Origin: Tubulanus polymorphus | Lineage: Eukaryota; Nemertea; Palaeonemertea; Tubulaniformes; Tubulanidae | Direction of reading: 5' to 3' | Length of the DNA: 64,000 nucleotides | Assembly: GCF_964204645.1 (NCBI RefSeq) | Contig: NC_134025.1 | Coordinates: 19,064,001-19,128,000, forward strand | Notes under the pieces: generated by a model | What the model saw: the letters and a program-made list of their open reading frames with translations, nothing else | Told to the model about the DNA's origin: nothing | Databases searched by the model: none | Position numbers and translations under genes: made by a program | In this document: in pieces, positions 20,337 to 32,505 of the stretch | Position numbering within the stretch: the stretch's first letter is position 1 | Layout of the letters: every line of letters begins with the position of its first letter

Positions 20337-22393
20337 TGAGAACTTATATTTTACTCTTTAATATACTGATTTCATGTGTGCAATAAATAAATCTTAATGC
20401 TTATGGTTGGATCTTCTTTGTAAATACGTTTCCCATGAATAACATGTAGGGTCTGATTGTTTGCGATTTTCATTCTTATTTTGGATAATTATCCTACGTA
20501 TATTAGTATATTACGCTGGAATTTGACCTTGATTTGACACTTATTTGGGGTCCAGCCCACCCCTGGATGTGATAAAATGCATTAACCAAGATTTTCTGAC
20601 TTTACATAACAATTAAGATCATAAATAGTTTAAAAGGCCTATTTTGGACAATTCTATGCGAAGAGAATTTAACATTGCCTAGTTACAGTATATATTATTG
20701 AACAGTAAAGTTAATTTTATGTAATGCTATTCAATATTGTATATGGCATCAGGTAGTGTTGATTGATCCCTATTTCATTACCTATCGATTATCAGTTCGT
20801 GAGATTCATTTGAGATATAACCTAGATGACCAGTGTTGTCATAAAAACTTGTTGTGCAGTTAAGTCAATTAAAATATGCTGGTAAAGCATCGTGAAATTC
20901 CATTGCAATTGAAATTCAAGTTGCTGATTTCACCCTGGTGCTTACTGTAACAGTGAACTTATGAGATAATGACTGCCATCATAAAAACTACTTTACGATG
21001 ACCTTGTTATAGATGTACATATTCATCAATAACACGGACGGATGGAGGCCTATTGGTGTTATTCAATTGCTGTTGTTTTCTATATAATTATCATAATGTT
21101 TAAGCTTTTATTTTATCTCTCCTTATGTCTTTATTGTATACGATCTAATAACGTATAGCTACACGACGGAGCAATAAAGAATTTAATTGCATGGAATTAA
21201 ATTATTTTTAAGCCCAGAAAGGATTTGGTGAGTGAGTCTATAACCCGGTATGCGCTTCAATGACTATTTTGTCGATAATATAGAATTTCGTTGAAAATGT
21301 TGTGGTCAGCCCTGAGTATTACAGGTGCATTGGAAGCAACTTTGATTGCCATGGCGAATTGCTGATTTTTGAACGGTTCTAATATTGCTGCGTCAAATTT
21401 AATTAAATATTGTCAAAAACGTTAGAAAGAAAAAAAAAACGTCATTCAGTAAATTATTGCAGCCACTGTTAAATGGCCTACATTGAGTTTCTCAGTAAAT
21501 TGGTAGTGAAGCTGCATAATCGGATGGGCTTATATAGGCCTACCAATGGTTTGGGCAAAAAACCCAATCGTGAAACTAAACCAGAGACAGGTTACTGACT
21601 AGTTAATTTATTTTATAGGACAGACAGACGAACGTATGAAAAGTGAATATTTTGATTATCGATTCATGTATGAATTATATCATTTTTTTAGAAAACTCGA
21701 CCAATTCTGAGATATGGGATATATGTGTCCTGATGACAAATTCGGTAGTTAACGATGTTACTGACAGCTTGTACATTACTTTGTGGTATTGCATGAGGCA
21801 TCATCATTACCAAAATAATAAACTATCAAATTTAAATCATGAGGAAAAGCTAAAGCTCATCACTGGTACTTTCCCCGACAACTACGATTTATTTGGACCA
21901 TGAGTGGACAGAAAGTCATGTCGCGTATCATCAAAGTTTTCTTCAATCAATGCGTCTCAAACTTATTTCAGAAACATCCTTATTTTGGCATTCAGGTGAC
22001 ATCGTGATTTCATGGAGTTCAGGTGTATCTATAGCAAGAACATGAGCATAGCGTTTGAGCTAGAGCATTGTAACATCAAAGAAAAATAAATTTCTGCCTT
22101 ACAAATATATGGACATAAAATATAACAAATAGCCTGTTGGTTGCTGGAGTAAACACGCAGTCGACCTATAGAGCCTCACCAGTATTAGCTACAGAAAGTG
22201 CTGTGGTTAGGTCTTTCAATCGTTATAGTTAGCAGATATGTCACCTTTCCATTCCAAACTGCAGACTATAATCAACAACTGCATTAGGCATTTGTGTAGC
22301 TCATTTGGTTAGCTGAAAGCAGAAAACCACGGAAAACCAGGAAAAATGAGCTTATTAGCTTACTGAATCACAACAACCAAAATAACTACTTAC
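20337..22393. other. Non-coding; probable 3' part of the minus-strand membrane-protein gene
   Basis: Short open frames only (for example 21643-21903, unrecognised). The minus-strand gene whose exons start at 22394 must have at least one more exon to its left because its last visible exon ends in a splice donor, but I could not identify it here. Confidence 0.35.
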
Positions 22394-22462
22394 GTGGATA
22401 AGCCGGGTAATCTTGATTTGGACCCGGATATGGAGGTGGTGGTGATGAAGCTGATTCAACAG
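22394..22462 (-). CDS. Membrane-protein gene, tail exon with PPxY motif
   Basis: 69 bp (23 codons) between an acceptor (TTTCATTCCAG on the minus strand) and a donor (GTAAGTAG). Entering in phase 1, it reads SVESASSPPPPYPGPNQDYP with the first codon shared with the exon before. PPPY is a PPxY-type ligand for WW domains, as in NEDD4-family ubiquitin ligases; this use is inferred. It leaves in phase 1, so a further exon is needed. Confidence 0.7.
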
Positions 22463-22498
22463 CTGGAATGAAAGTATTATCAAGCTCATCTTAAGAAA

Positions 22499-22600
22499 CA
22501 AGAAATAGGTGCGACAGTTAATGGTTATGTAAAAGGAGTATTTGAGTAACAAGAAATAGGTGCGACAGTTAATGGTTATGTAAAAGGAGTATTTGAGTAA
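22499..22600. repeat. Perfect 51-bp tandem duplication in an intron
   Basis: The 51-bp unit beginning CAAGAAATAGGTGCGACAG occurs twice without mismatch (22499-22549, 22550-22600), within the short intron between the two Pro/Tyr tail exons. The perfect identity indicates a recent duplication. Confidence 0.95.
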
Positions 22601-22627
22601 ATCTGAATTTTCCAGAACTTTACTTAC

Positions 22628-22930
22628 ATGGTGGAGAACTAGTATATGACAATGTACCAGATCCGGGAGCAAACCCAATGTCACTTGTAGCTGGAAACAG
22701 AGCGCCCACATTGCCTGGATGGGCGGGATATGGAGTAGTCATGTCTGTTGGTTGTTCACGATAAGAAGTACCAATGTTTGGTGGTTGCGCAGGATAAGGA
22801 GTGCCTATGCCCAATGGTTGAGTAGGATAAGGAATATCCATCCCAGCTACATATGCAGCTCCTGCATTGGCATTATCATCATCACTTAAAGGTTTCACAG
22901 GATAGTTTGCATCTTCGCCAGGTCGGAATT
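22628..22930 (-). CDS. Membrane-protein gene, repetitive Pro/Tyr tail exon
   Basis: 303 bp with a strong pyrimidine tract plus CTAG acceptor and an ATG-GTAAGT donor context on the minus strand. It starts FRPGEDANYPVKP, has an acidic SDDDNANAG stretch, and then about four imperfect 11-residue repeats of the type PYPxQPxxIGT (IPYPTQPLGIGT, PYPAQPPNIGT, and weaker ones). It ends GSGTLSYTSSPP. The low-complexity cytoplasmic tail contains many YP pairs. Phase 1 at both ends, so it could be skipped without changing the frame. Confidence 0.75.
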
Positions 22931-25900
22931 CTAGAAAAAAAAAATTAAGAGTTGCAATTTGCCTTCTCAATTTTATGAGAGGTTTTTTAACAAATTACAA
23001 ACAAGAGCCCCAAGGGACACTGACCTGCCTGTCAGCTTTTCATAAAATGGCAAATGATGCATTCTGTTGGTAATATTTGTCAAAATAAACTTCCCGTACA
23101 CAATACAAGCGTATTTTGATAAGTCATGAAAGCAGAACAGACAGCGACTGGAGCTGGCAGGAACAAATGCCTCAGATAATTTCCCTTGGTCTTACTGATT
23201 TGAATGCGGAATAAAATTGAATTGTCAAAAATTTGCTCAATGAAACAAAAATTGAATTGTTCTATTTGTTCAAAAAAGTAAAACTGAATTGCATTTGATA
23301 TTTTTTCCAGAACAAAATTTGATTGAATTTGCAGTTTAAGCACACGGCTAATTAGCATATCAAGGTCATCCATCCGTTTTGAGAAAAAGCTATTTTCTCG
23401 GACTTTGCAAATTTGTCAATGATATTTTCTGTAGTGCTAATAAATATATTCCTCCTAAACCCAAATCAAAATATACTGTGTAACACATCGCGAAATTCCA
23501 TGAGTTGTATGTTTGTGGTCTGGTTGCTGATGCGTACAGTAATAGGCCCCAGGCTATGGCTGGCCTAAAAAAACAATCTGTTTGGAGTCCTTGGACATGC
23601 TTATTGAAAATTTCGCCAAGAATTTACAATTACCAAAAGGGTAAAAGAAAAGCCTTTGCAAGTCTAAAGGACTGTCTAAAAACATGAAGACTTAATTGCT
23701 TTTGAATAAGGAATTAGAATGGAGCTTGTACGGATGTACATGCATCGGGTAAATTTGCAAATGTAACCTCTCAAAGACACTCAAAACTATCGATCTATTG
23801 AAACAAAATGTCCACATTGAAACCAAAATATAAGATAACATGTTGCTTTGATTCAAAATCATAAAAGCTACTATTTATGTATATTTCTTGGATTCATCAA
23901 AGAAAGTATAGTTCAAAGATCAAGCCACGTTAAAAGATTACATGAAAAAGTATGGATACCACCCAAAATATAGAACTAGGGGTCAATTTTGATTTCACAA
24001 AACTGGGTATATACAAAAAGAGACAGACAATGTGATTCCATTTAGACATATTTTCGATTATTTGACCAAAAATCGAGTAAAGATTTACAAATAATCTAAA
24101 GTTAATAAAATAGACACTATATAACACATCTGTTGAAAGAAATCAAATCTAAGGGCCTTACAGACACAAAATATGTTACCTGTTTTACTGACATATGTTC
24201 GTGATAGTCAAATGATTGGAAGTATAAGGTCATTCGCTAAAATTTATAACTTTCTGCTGGATACTGGCAGTTTTCAAAAAATATTCGGTTCTCAGACTTT
24301 TAGACGGTCTCATACGCTTCCCTATGCTAAAATGGGATGTTTCCGATGGTTTCTGATGATCTTGAGATTCTGGGTTCATTAGGGCCCCCCTAAATGTCTT
24401 ATGATTGACCTACGAATGCCCCCGGGCTATCCGCAGCTTCAATTTGTCTCTAAATATTTCCATTATATCCAGTGATTGGTGTATAGCACAGCACACTAGC
24501 AATCAGGTCTATTTATAAAGCAATCAATTTTGCTCGACTTTTGTTTATACAAGTTGACCTCAATTCACTGTTAACGATCGCCCGTTGGGACCTGCATCGA
24601 ATTTGTTTCTACATCCACCAGCGAAGTCGAACAAAAACAGGTGCCTGGGGTTGCCAAGACTATCAGGCATACATACAAGCAGTATAAGCTTCATTCAAAG
24701 CCAGTTAGATAGTACAGGGGTGTATACATTACCCCACTGTTACCCGAGGTAACGCCCCGCCGTCAACGGTTCAGTCAACACCATGCACGCTTAAATGAAA
24801 CGTTTCATTATGCAATGACTAAATTTATTCTATTAGGAATGTAGACATACTTCTGGGATTTACCTTCAATCAATCTAAAATTGAGCATTATAACTATATT
24901 ATTTTTCAAGTCAAATTACCATTGTGAGATTTTTTAGATACCAGTACATCTATATTTTTCCAACCCATTTGTTTCAAATATTTTGACTGTCAATTCGCCA
25001 AACTTAATAATTTTGACAAAGCCAGTGTACGATAACATGCAGATTAATCTTTACAAGCGCTTTTCGGGCGGAAAAAGAACAAACAACAAAGTCACATACC
25101 CCAAGGACTGAGTATCACCATTTTACACTGCTGGTATGATGATACCATATGATGAGACTGGGGTTATGAGGCAAGATATTTAATATATAACTCAACAATT
25201 GTACCACCAGTCTCATATTATGCAGCGTTACAGTAAACCTTGGGTATAACATGGCAGTTAGTCTACAAGAGGCCAAGTGGCTTTCATGATGCAATGCAAG
25301 TTGTGGCTAATATGTGACAAAATATCTTCTCAAATATAATTCACACAGTTCAATCATATATTTTATTGTAAAAACATTGGAAAAAAGCTTAAGATCGATT
25401 TGTTTTTCCATCAGTCACAACGATTTCATTTTCATATTTAGAGTTTATGCTAACTTAAGATTGAATTGAATATTTTTGCAGACTGAAATTGAATTGAATT
25501 AGATTTGATATTTTCCTGAATAAAATAGAATACATGAATTTATTTATGTTTGTTGAATAATATTGAAAACACTAGAATTTGTAATCCAAATGGTTAATTA
25601 GCATATCATAGTCATTCATGCCTACAACCCAGACCATGTACCAAATTTTCTGAGGTACAAAGAATAAGTCATAAACTCAAGGTTCCACGGGAAATTAACT
25701 TGTATTGTAATTTAAATTCGCATGTAATGCAGCAGACACAAGCGTGGGTTCTAAAGAACTGCTAATATCTGCTTAAAGGCCGACTTTCAGAGGCACCGAA
25801 AATACGGTGGTATAGCACTTGGGATTTTCAGTGTAGACCACATACCACCACTGACTCATCTCACAGTCAGTTGTTTATAATGTTTACACGAACACATCTG

Positions 25901-26762
25901 GTTGACACTAGTTCACACAGTATCACAGTTGAGGAATTAAGAAAACCTTTTTATATTTCTTGGATAAAATTTTTGACGCAGTATTTATCTTAATTATGTT
26001 ATGCTGATTCTGTATGTTTTTTAATGACAATCAGTCCAGTAACAAAGGATTTAACGAAAAAGTTTGTATTTTCAATTTACGCAATTTTTTTTTCAATTTT
26101 GATGAAATTTTGACACAATTCAGTTTGTTACAATTGCTAGGGAAAACGATTTCTAACCTCCAAAATCATGCACCAGTGAGTTGCAACTGTTTTGTTCATA
26201 TAGTTTTATGAATATAGGTATCATGTTACTGTAACTGTGCCGTGTGTGATGCACTGTTCCACTGGATAACTCCTCCCAGCTTATCATTCAAAGATTTGAA
26301 AATTCAAAGAATGCACTTAGTAATTTGCTAATTCATGCATGAAGGAGGGCTTAAACTGAAATCTAAACCATAGAAATGAATATGTTCCACTCTGACACAT
26401 ATCCTTGACAAAAAGGACGGTCCAAATTGGTTAACTGACAGATATAATAGGGAAATACCAGTTTCAACCGTTGGAGCTCTTCACTGCTCCATGGGTTCAG
26501 AGATACTACCATGTCTGACAGACATACTGGAAATCATATAGAGGACCTCGGTTATGGTTGCTTTTTTTTCTGCATTCAGGATTTTGTGAAAACCCCGTGA
26601 AACCAGGTTTCTATTGAGAAATCTGCTTCCTAATGATCACAGATAGATACTATTTAAATGCATAATTCACCTGGACAGATCAGATGCATTGTAATTGGAA
26701 CCATATTCACTCCATTTCTTGAGCAATAGCTTCAGCCTATGGCGGGCCTAATAGTGCCTTAC
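22931..26762 (-). other. 3.8-kb intron of the membrane-protein gene
   Basis: AT-rich, no coding signal beyond short open frames. It contains tracts rich in AATTGAATT near 23190-23340 and 25450-25520, which look like short repeats. No mobile-element protein was recognised. Confidence 0.5.
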
Positions 26763-26795
26763 CTGCAGTATTTTCCGTTGTGGTTGGCTTGAATC
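26763..26795 (-). CDS. Membrane-protein gene, 33-bp microexon
   Basis: On the minus strand CATTTTTCAG precedes and GTAAGGCA follows an 11-codon exon reading FKPTTTENTA, with shared codons at both borders (phase 1). Its two borders complete codons with the 41565 exon (giving Arg) and the 22930 exon (giving Glu), which is the main evidence that it is real. It is Thr-rich and sits in the cytoplasmic juxtamembrane region. Too short to carry a domain. Confidence 0.6.
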
Positions 26796-27289
26796 CTGAA
26801 AAATGTCATAAACCATTGCATTATGAAAGGTCACTCTGAAAAAATAACTGGCTGGTACTCAAACTTCAAGCTAAGCTTTAAGCATCTGGTTAATCCATTT
26901 GTTAAACTGTTCTAACCATAAATTTAGGACCTCGATATCGAAGTTTGTATAGGCTGTATTTTTAAAATTCCGGAACAGAGATTTGGTTTGCAATATTGAG
27001 AATGGCCACAGGGACAACTATGGCCAGGTCATAGTTTTATCTTTTTTTTACAAAATACAGCTATTCTACTGAATGTCATTTACACAGTGCAATGATGGTT
27101 TTTAAATAGCGCAGGATTAAATCAGATGAATTCATTTCTTTTATTCAGTCTCAGTGATTTGCATAGCTTAAGCTAACTAAATCAATTGAAACTAGAATAA
27201 CCCCTTGCGGCCTTAAGTATCCCGCAATACTGTCCCCCACTATGTAAGAATTGAAGTCGAGCACAGATAAACTTTTCTTAACTCTCAAT

Positions 27290-27960
27290 CAAGTTTCATG
27301 GATAACCATCAGATATTTCAGGCTATATCGTGCATAACAAGATATTCAAGATGGCTACCCTGGTGTCCATATCGGATGGCCTCCATTTTCGATAGTGGTG
27401 AACATCTTACCTGCCTCAATCCTGAAAAAAATTTCATATATATCTATCTAGAATTTTAGGCTCTATTGTGCTAACAATATAATTCAAAATGGCCACCATC
27501 TCATCTGCCCCAACCCTCCCACTGAGTTTCATGAGAATTAATCAATAATTGTAGGCTGTATTATTGTTGTAACAAGAAAATTCAAGATGGATGCTCGGGC
27601 ATCAATATTTGAAGGCCGATGACCACAATTTTTGATAGGGGTGTACATCTTACCTGCCAAAACCCGATCACTAAATTCTATGAAAATCCATCAAGAATTA
27701 TAGGCTGTATTGTGCAAACTAGAAATTCAAGATGGCTTCCCTCGTGGCCATATTTGATGGTCCATAGCCTCCAATTCAATAGGGTTGGAAATCTACGTGC
27801 CCTTATCCCCACCGTATGTTTCTTTTATACAAGGTTATCTGAAGTTGTCATTTTTCATGTATTGAGCACCCCTGGTAGCCACATGGAATATCACATGACC
27901 TTGAAATTTTGCACTGGGGCTTAGCATTCCACTAACTACATATCTGCAACACATTTTCAT
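27290..27960. repeat. Degenerate tandem repeat, unit about 130-145 bp
   Basis: Four to five diverged units each contain a TTCAAGATGGC-like segment, a CATCTTACCTGCC-like segment and ATTNTAGGCTNTATTGTGC. It ends near a GACGACGGACGCC tract (28175-28195), as other copies of such invertebrate repeats do. Confidence 0.6.
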
Positions 27961-28389
27961 TATCAAATCTGTTTCATTTAGAAATTTATCTGACATCATC
28001 TTAAAAACGTATTAAACATCAAAGAAAAAAAATATGGCCACCCGTCCACTAGCTTGGATCCAATTATAAGATAAGACGCACATGCACAACTTGATATCCA
28101 GCCAAACATATGTGTAAAGTTACAAGAAGAGAGTTAGTAGTTTGGGAGGGGTTTTGCAGCCAATATTGTGTCCATGGACGACGACGGACGCCTGATGACA
28201 GACGCCTTAGGCCGGGATTTGACTCTAGTATACCCCTAAATATCGTTGCGGGGGTATTATAAGAAATTATCAGCTGATTCAAATTGAATTGAATTAAAAA
28301 TCTTTTGCTATGAAAAATATAGCTATTGACTTGAATGTGCAATCCAAATGCATGGTTATGAACTAATGAATCATCAAATTCTTTTTCGC

Positions 28390-29275
28390 AAGAAATTTTC
28401 TTTAAACTTTTGATGTTTTTCCAGCATATTTTCTGGACAGTGGGAAACTCCATACATAACGACTAAAAATATCAATTATATTCAATATCCACCAATAATC
28501 ATTATCATCTTTTTAAAGATTTTTCAAATCAATTAAATGTCCCTGCCATTGTTGATCTACATAACTTACCACACGAGTTTTATATTTTCGAACAATTATT
28601 TTATGTGTTGTATATGTTGTTCGTTCTAATATAAAATTATTCACAACTTTGTATTTAATTAAATTCTGTGGGATTATCTAATTTATCTTGTTTAACTTGT
28701 CGCCAAATATTTTTTACAGAAGAATAAGCATCAAAACAGGATTATAACATAAATTTCTTAAATCTTGTTTGTTCTTTAGTATTAGATTTTTTATTCCCCA
28801 TTTATATATCATCAATATTTACTGATTATTATCAATATTGAATACTTAATAGTTATATTTAATTGCGCATTGGAAATAATAAAAATATGCATTTTATAAT
28901 TGCGACCTCCTTTTTCCTTTTTCATGAATAATTGTATTCCATCTTTTATATTTTGTAATTTTTTACCAGATCCATGTAAAATAATTATCTTCAGTTGTTC
29001 TAAAATCTAACCATAATGCAACTTTATTAACAGTATAATAATCGATTTGATTTATATCACAATCTTCAGATAATTTATTTTTTTCATTCATGAAATGTTT
29101 TTTGATTTCTGGCCATTGATCTATCATTCTCATTCCTTGACAAAATATTTTATTTGCAATTCCTTCAGTTGTTATTTCTACTTTTGATATTTCAGGATTA
29201 TAATATTTATCAACTTTTATTGCACCATTAGAATATGTTGTGGTAAAAATATCAATATCCCTTTAATAGATCTTC
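28390..29275 (-). pseudogene. Polinton/Maverick-like remnant: structural protein and retroviral-type integrase
   Basis: On the minus strand, 29260-28970 reads open with a GMRMIDQWPEIKKHF block and ends ALWLDFRTTEDN. After a frameshift LHGSGKKLQNIKDGIQLF follows, a conserved block of a Polinton structural protein as I recall it. From about 28790 further frames give DLRNLCYNP, WRQVKQDKLDNPTEF, then DQQWQGHLIDLKNL and WILNIIDIFSRYVWSFPL (28500-28420). The last two form the retroviral-type integrase core with its first Asp (LIDL). At least four frameshifts or stops are present. AT-rich codons match the palindrome-ended elements at 11.7-13.5 and 40.7-41.2 kb. It stops near 28390. Confidence 0.65.
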
Positions 29276-29292
29276 TACGAAAATTGATATTT

Positions 29293-29508
29293 AGGGTTTT
29301 CTGTTACATCACAGAAAACCCTATTGAGATTCGCGTGTTTCTTATTATTAGGGTTTTCTGTTACATCACAGAAAACCCTATTGAGATTCGCGTGTTTCTT
29401 ATTATTAGGGTTTTCTGTTATTTCACAGAAAACCCTATTGATATCCGCGTGATTATTAGGGTTTTCTGTTATTTCACAGAAAACCCTATTGATATCCGCG
29501 TGATTATT
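29293..29508. repeat. Four tandem hairpin units, period 57/51 bp
   Basis: Units start at 29293, 29350, 29407 and 29458. Each begins with an inverted repeat GGGTTTTCTGT - 6 bases - ACAGAAAACCC, followed by ATTGAGATTCGCGTG or ATTGATATCCGCGTG. Because periods are multiples of three, both strands show open frames; these are by-products. Single copies of the same hairpin head occur near 53483 and 55753 at the start of related repeats. Confidence 0.9.
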
Positions 29509-29509
29509 A

Positions 29510-30010
29510 TTATTATTATTTTCTTCCACACTATTTTTACCAAAAGAACATAGGCTTTGTTACCTTACCGCTGTTTCATATACAATCCATATAATATCGT
29601 TCAGCTCACTGAGATCTACAAATAGCCCGCGTGTTTTTTCACGAATCATCGTTACAAAAGCGCTGTCGGGCCGTAAACATCGAAAATTTAGCCCCATTCA
29701 ATGGGGCGACATGTTTTTCGAGTCGTCATCCCGAAATCAACCCGCAGGCCGACTGTCACTTCGATTATCAATTCAAGTATAAATGAACTAATTTATTGCC
29801 GCAGACTTCACATTCAGTCGTGGTCTTCAAACAGTGATTTTAACAATAGCCCATTTTCCTCATCAAATCATATTACCGATACACTGGAAATTGACTACAT
29901 TAGATTTTAAAAGCACTGTCGAGCCGTAAACATCGACGAATCGACGTGTGTTACTACATCGTCGTTCCGGGGATCAGCTGCGAGTTTCTCCTCATCATGA
30001 ACCTACGTGA
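29510..30010 (+). repeat. R repeat, copy 1
   Basis: Shares CATAGGCTTTGTTACCTTACCGCTG, the GGGCCGTAAACATCGAAAATTT core and the CTCATCATGA end with copies at 31690-32505 (inverted), 35900-37200 and 53480-54560. It contains a 69-codon frame (29701-29910) nearly identical to one in the inverted copy, probably chance. Its right side leads through about 230 bp of unique DNA into the first satellite array. Confidence 0.8.
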
Positions 30011-30237
30011 AGTGAGCCTGTTATTCCAGCCTCGTATTCAGATATAGTGTGTACACACTGTACAGCTGCCTGTAGATATTGGTTGACATGAAATGTATAA
30101 CTTAGCATGACGGAGCGATGATAACTAACGTTAACGTTAGTATATAGCATCGGATACTGATACTCAAATTTCTCTGAAACAAAAACTCCAGGTTTCGTAA
30201 AAACTGAGTATTTGTTCAGGTATTATTTCAACGATTG

Positions 30238-31335
30238 CATCATTCCGCGACAATTCATTATTTTGGGTTTGTCGCCCGCGACAATTCATTATTTTGGTTT
30301 TATCGCCCGCGACAATTCAATATTTTGGTTTTATCGCCCGCGACAATTCAATATTTTGGTTTTATCGCCCGCGATAATTCATTATTTTGGTTTTATCGCC
30401 CGCGACAATTCATTATTTTGGTTTTGTCTCCCGAGACCATTCATTATTTTGGTTTTATCGCCCGCATCAATTCATTATTTTGGTTTTGTCGCCCGCGACA
30501 ATTCATTATTTTGATTTTGTCGCCCGCGACGATTCAATATCTTGTTTTTGTCGTCCGAGACAATTCATTATTTTGTTTTATCGCCCGCGACAATTCATTA
30601 GTTTGGTTTTATCGCCCGCGACAATTCATTAGTTTGGTTTTATCGCCCGCGACAATTCATTACATTGGTTTTGTCGCCCGCGACAATTCATTATTTTGGT
30701 TTTATATTTTGTTTTTGTCACCCGCGACAATTTTCTTTTTTGGTTTTATCGCCCGCGACAATTCAATATTTTTGTTTTATCGCCCGCGATTATTCATTAT
30801 TTTGGTTTTGTCGCCTGAGACAATTCATTATTTTGGTTTTATCGCCCGCGACAATTCATTATTACGGTTTTATTGCCCGCGACAATTCATTATTTTGGTT
30901 TTGTCGCCCGCGACAATTCACCATTTTGGTTTTGTCGCCCGCGACAATTCACCTTTTTGGTTTTGTCGCCCGCAACAATTAACCATTTTGGTTTTGTCGC
31001 CCGCGACAATTCATTATTTTGGTTTTATCGCCCGCGACAATTCATTAATTTTGATTTATCGCCCGCGACAATTCATTATTTTTGTTTTGTCGCCCCGACA
31101 ATTCTTTTTTTGGTTTTGTCGCCCGCGACAATTCAATATTTTGGTTTAGTCGCCCGCGACAATTCAATATTTTGGTTTTGTCGCCCGGGATAATTCATTA
31201 TTTTTGTTTTATCGCCTGCGACAATTCAATATTTTGGTTTTATCGCCCGCGATAATTCATTATTTTGGTTTTATCGCCCGCGACAATTCATTATTTTTGT
31301 TTTATCGCCCACAACAATTCATTATTTTGGTCACC
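30238..31335 (+). repeat. 31-bp satellite, array 1 (about 35 units)
   Basis: Monomer of 31 bp, approximately TTATTTTGGTTTTRTCGCCCGCGACAATTCA. Variants: A/G after TTTT, CATTA/CAATA, occasional CTCGAG-like changes. In G-type monomers TTGTCGC-CC-GCGACAA is a perfect inverted repeat. All three plus frames are free of stops in the consensus, producing frames up to 304 codons that are not considered genes. Confidence 0.95.
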
Positions 31336-31431
31336 AGGGGGCGTTGAATAGTAGAATAACTTAGTATTTCCATATTAAATTGGTAACGAGGCATATTTTG
31401 TTATCACAATCGATTACAAAATCATAGAATT
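31336..31431. repeat. M-repeat monomer fragment
   Basis: CACCAGGGGGCGTTGAATAG and following bases through GGCATATTTTGTTATCACAATC match units of the M repeat at 34560-35160. It sits between a plus- and a minus-oriented satellite array. Confidence 0.8.
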
Positions 31432-31622
31432 TTGATAAAACCAAAGTAGTGAATTGTCGTGGGCGATAAAACCAAAATATTGAATTTTCGCGGGCGACAA
31501 AACCAAAATAATGAATTGTCGCGGGCGATAAAAACAAAATATTGAATTGTCGCGTGTGACAAAACCAAAATAATGAATTGTCGCGGGCGACAAAATCAAA
31601 ATCATTGTTTTCTCGCGTTATT
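31432..31622 (-). repeat. 31-bp satellite, array 2, inverted (about 6 units)
   Basis: Same monomer as array 1 but in reverse orientation (GAATTGTCGCGGGCGAYAAAACC). On its right it grades into a divergent edge, AAAATCATTGTTTTCTCGCG, next to the inverted R repeat. Confidence 0.95.
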
Positions 31623-31689
31623 TTAGTTTTGTCGTTTTGTTGTAATGTCGCCCTCATTTGCATATTCGTGTTTTTTTTATCTTATCAGC

Positions 31690-32505
31690 CACCATACTAA
31701 AGCCTTAAGGTCGCGTAAAACTCGATAAACACTTCAAGCGACACAGCGAACGATCTCCTTTCCTCCACAGCGAACGCTTACTCCGAATGTCAAGTGTGAG
31801 TCCAGCATACAGATAGGAGTGTGTTATATACTTGTATTTAGTAAATACCTTGTGCATTTGACAATGATCGGTATGTACTGTAGGAAAAATAGAGTATTGA
31901 TAAATGGTTGAAGCCCGCGGCCGAATAAAGTAATATATTCTTTTATTTTGATACCTCGTCGACATAACAGCTTTTCTCCGCCATATCTCTTCGGCCTGTT
32001 TAGTTTAGGCCTACGATTCCCCGGTACACTAAAGATTTATCTTAGTAAATACACGGTTAATTCGGTAAAGAAAAATAGGTATTGTTGAACTAACTCCTTG
32101 AAACCCGCAGCCAAATCACTGGTAGTAATAAATTAATTTGTACTCGATTTGATTCTCATGATGAGGAGAAACTCGCAGCTCATCCCCGGAACGTCGATGT
32201 AGTAACACACGTCGATTCGTCGATGTTTACGGCTCGACAGTGCTTTTAAAATCTAAAGTAGTAAATTTCCAGTGTATCGGTAATATGATTTGATGAGGAA
32301 AATGGGCTATTGTTAAAATCACTGTTTGAAGACCGCGACTGAATGTGAAGTCTGCGGCAATAAATTAGTTCATTTATACTTGAACTGATAATCGAAGTGA
32401 CAGTCGGCCTGCGGGTTGATTTCGGGATGACGACTCGAAAAACATGTCGCCCCATTGAATGGGGCTAAATTTTCGATGTTTACGGCCCGACAGCGCTTTT
32501 GTAAC
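31690..32505 (-). repeat. R repeat, copy 2 (inverted)
   Basis: Reverse complement of the R repeat. About 350 bp (32155-32505) is roughly 95% identical to the complement of 29650-30000, giving a large inverted repeat around the first two arrays. In minus orientation it too is followed by satellite, as copy 1 is. Confidence 0.85.

Noticed and set aside
29275-29553. Overlapping open frames on both strands with 17-19-residue repeats
   Set aside because: They arise because the hairpin units have periods of 57 and 51 bp, both multiples of three. No independent coding evidence.
29701-29910. 69-codon frame conserved with 32246-32455
   Set aside because: Conservation is explained by the near-identical inverted R repeats; copies at 36 and 53 kb do not keep the frame.
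30235-31149. A 304-codon open frame (and many others up to 214 codons) through the satellite arrays
   Set aside because: The 31-bp monomer has no stop in any plus frame, so long open frames in all three frames follow automatically. Frames change with every unit, there is no start context, and inverted arrays show the same on the other strand.
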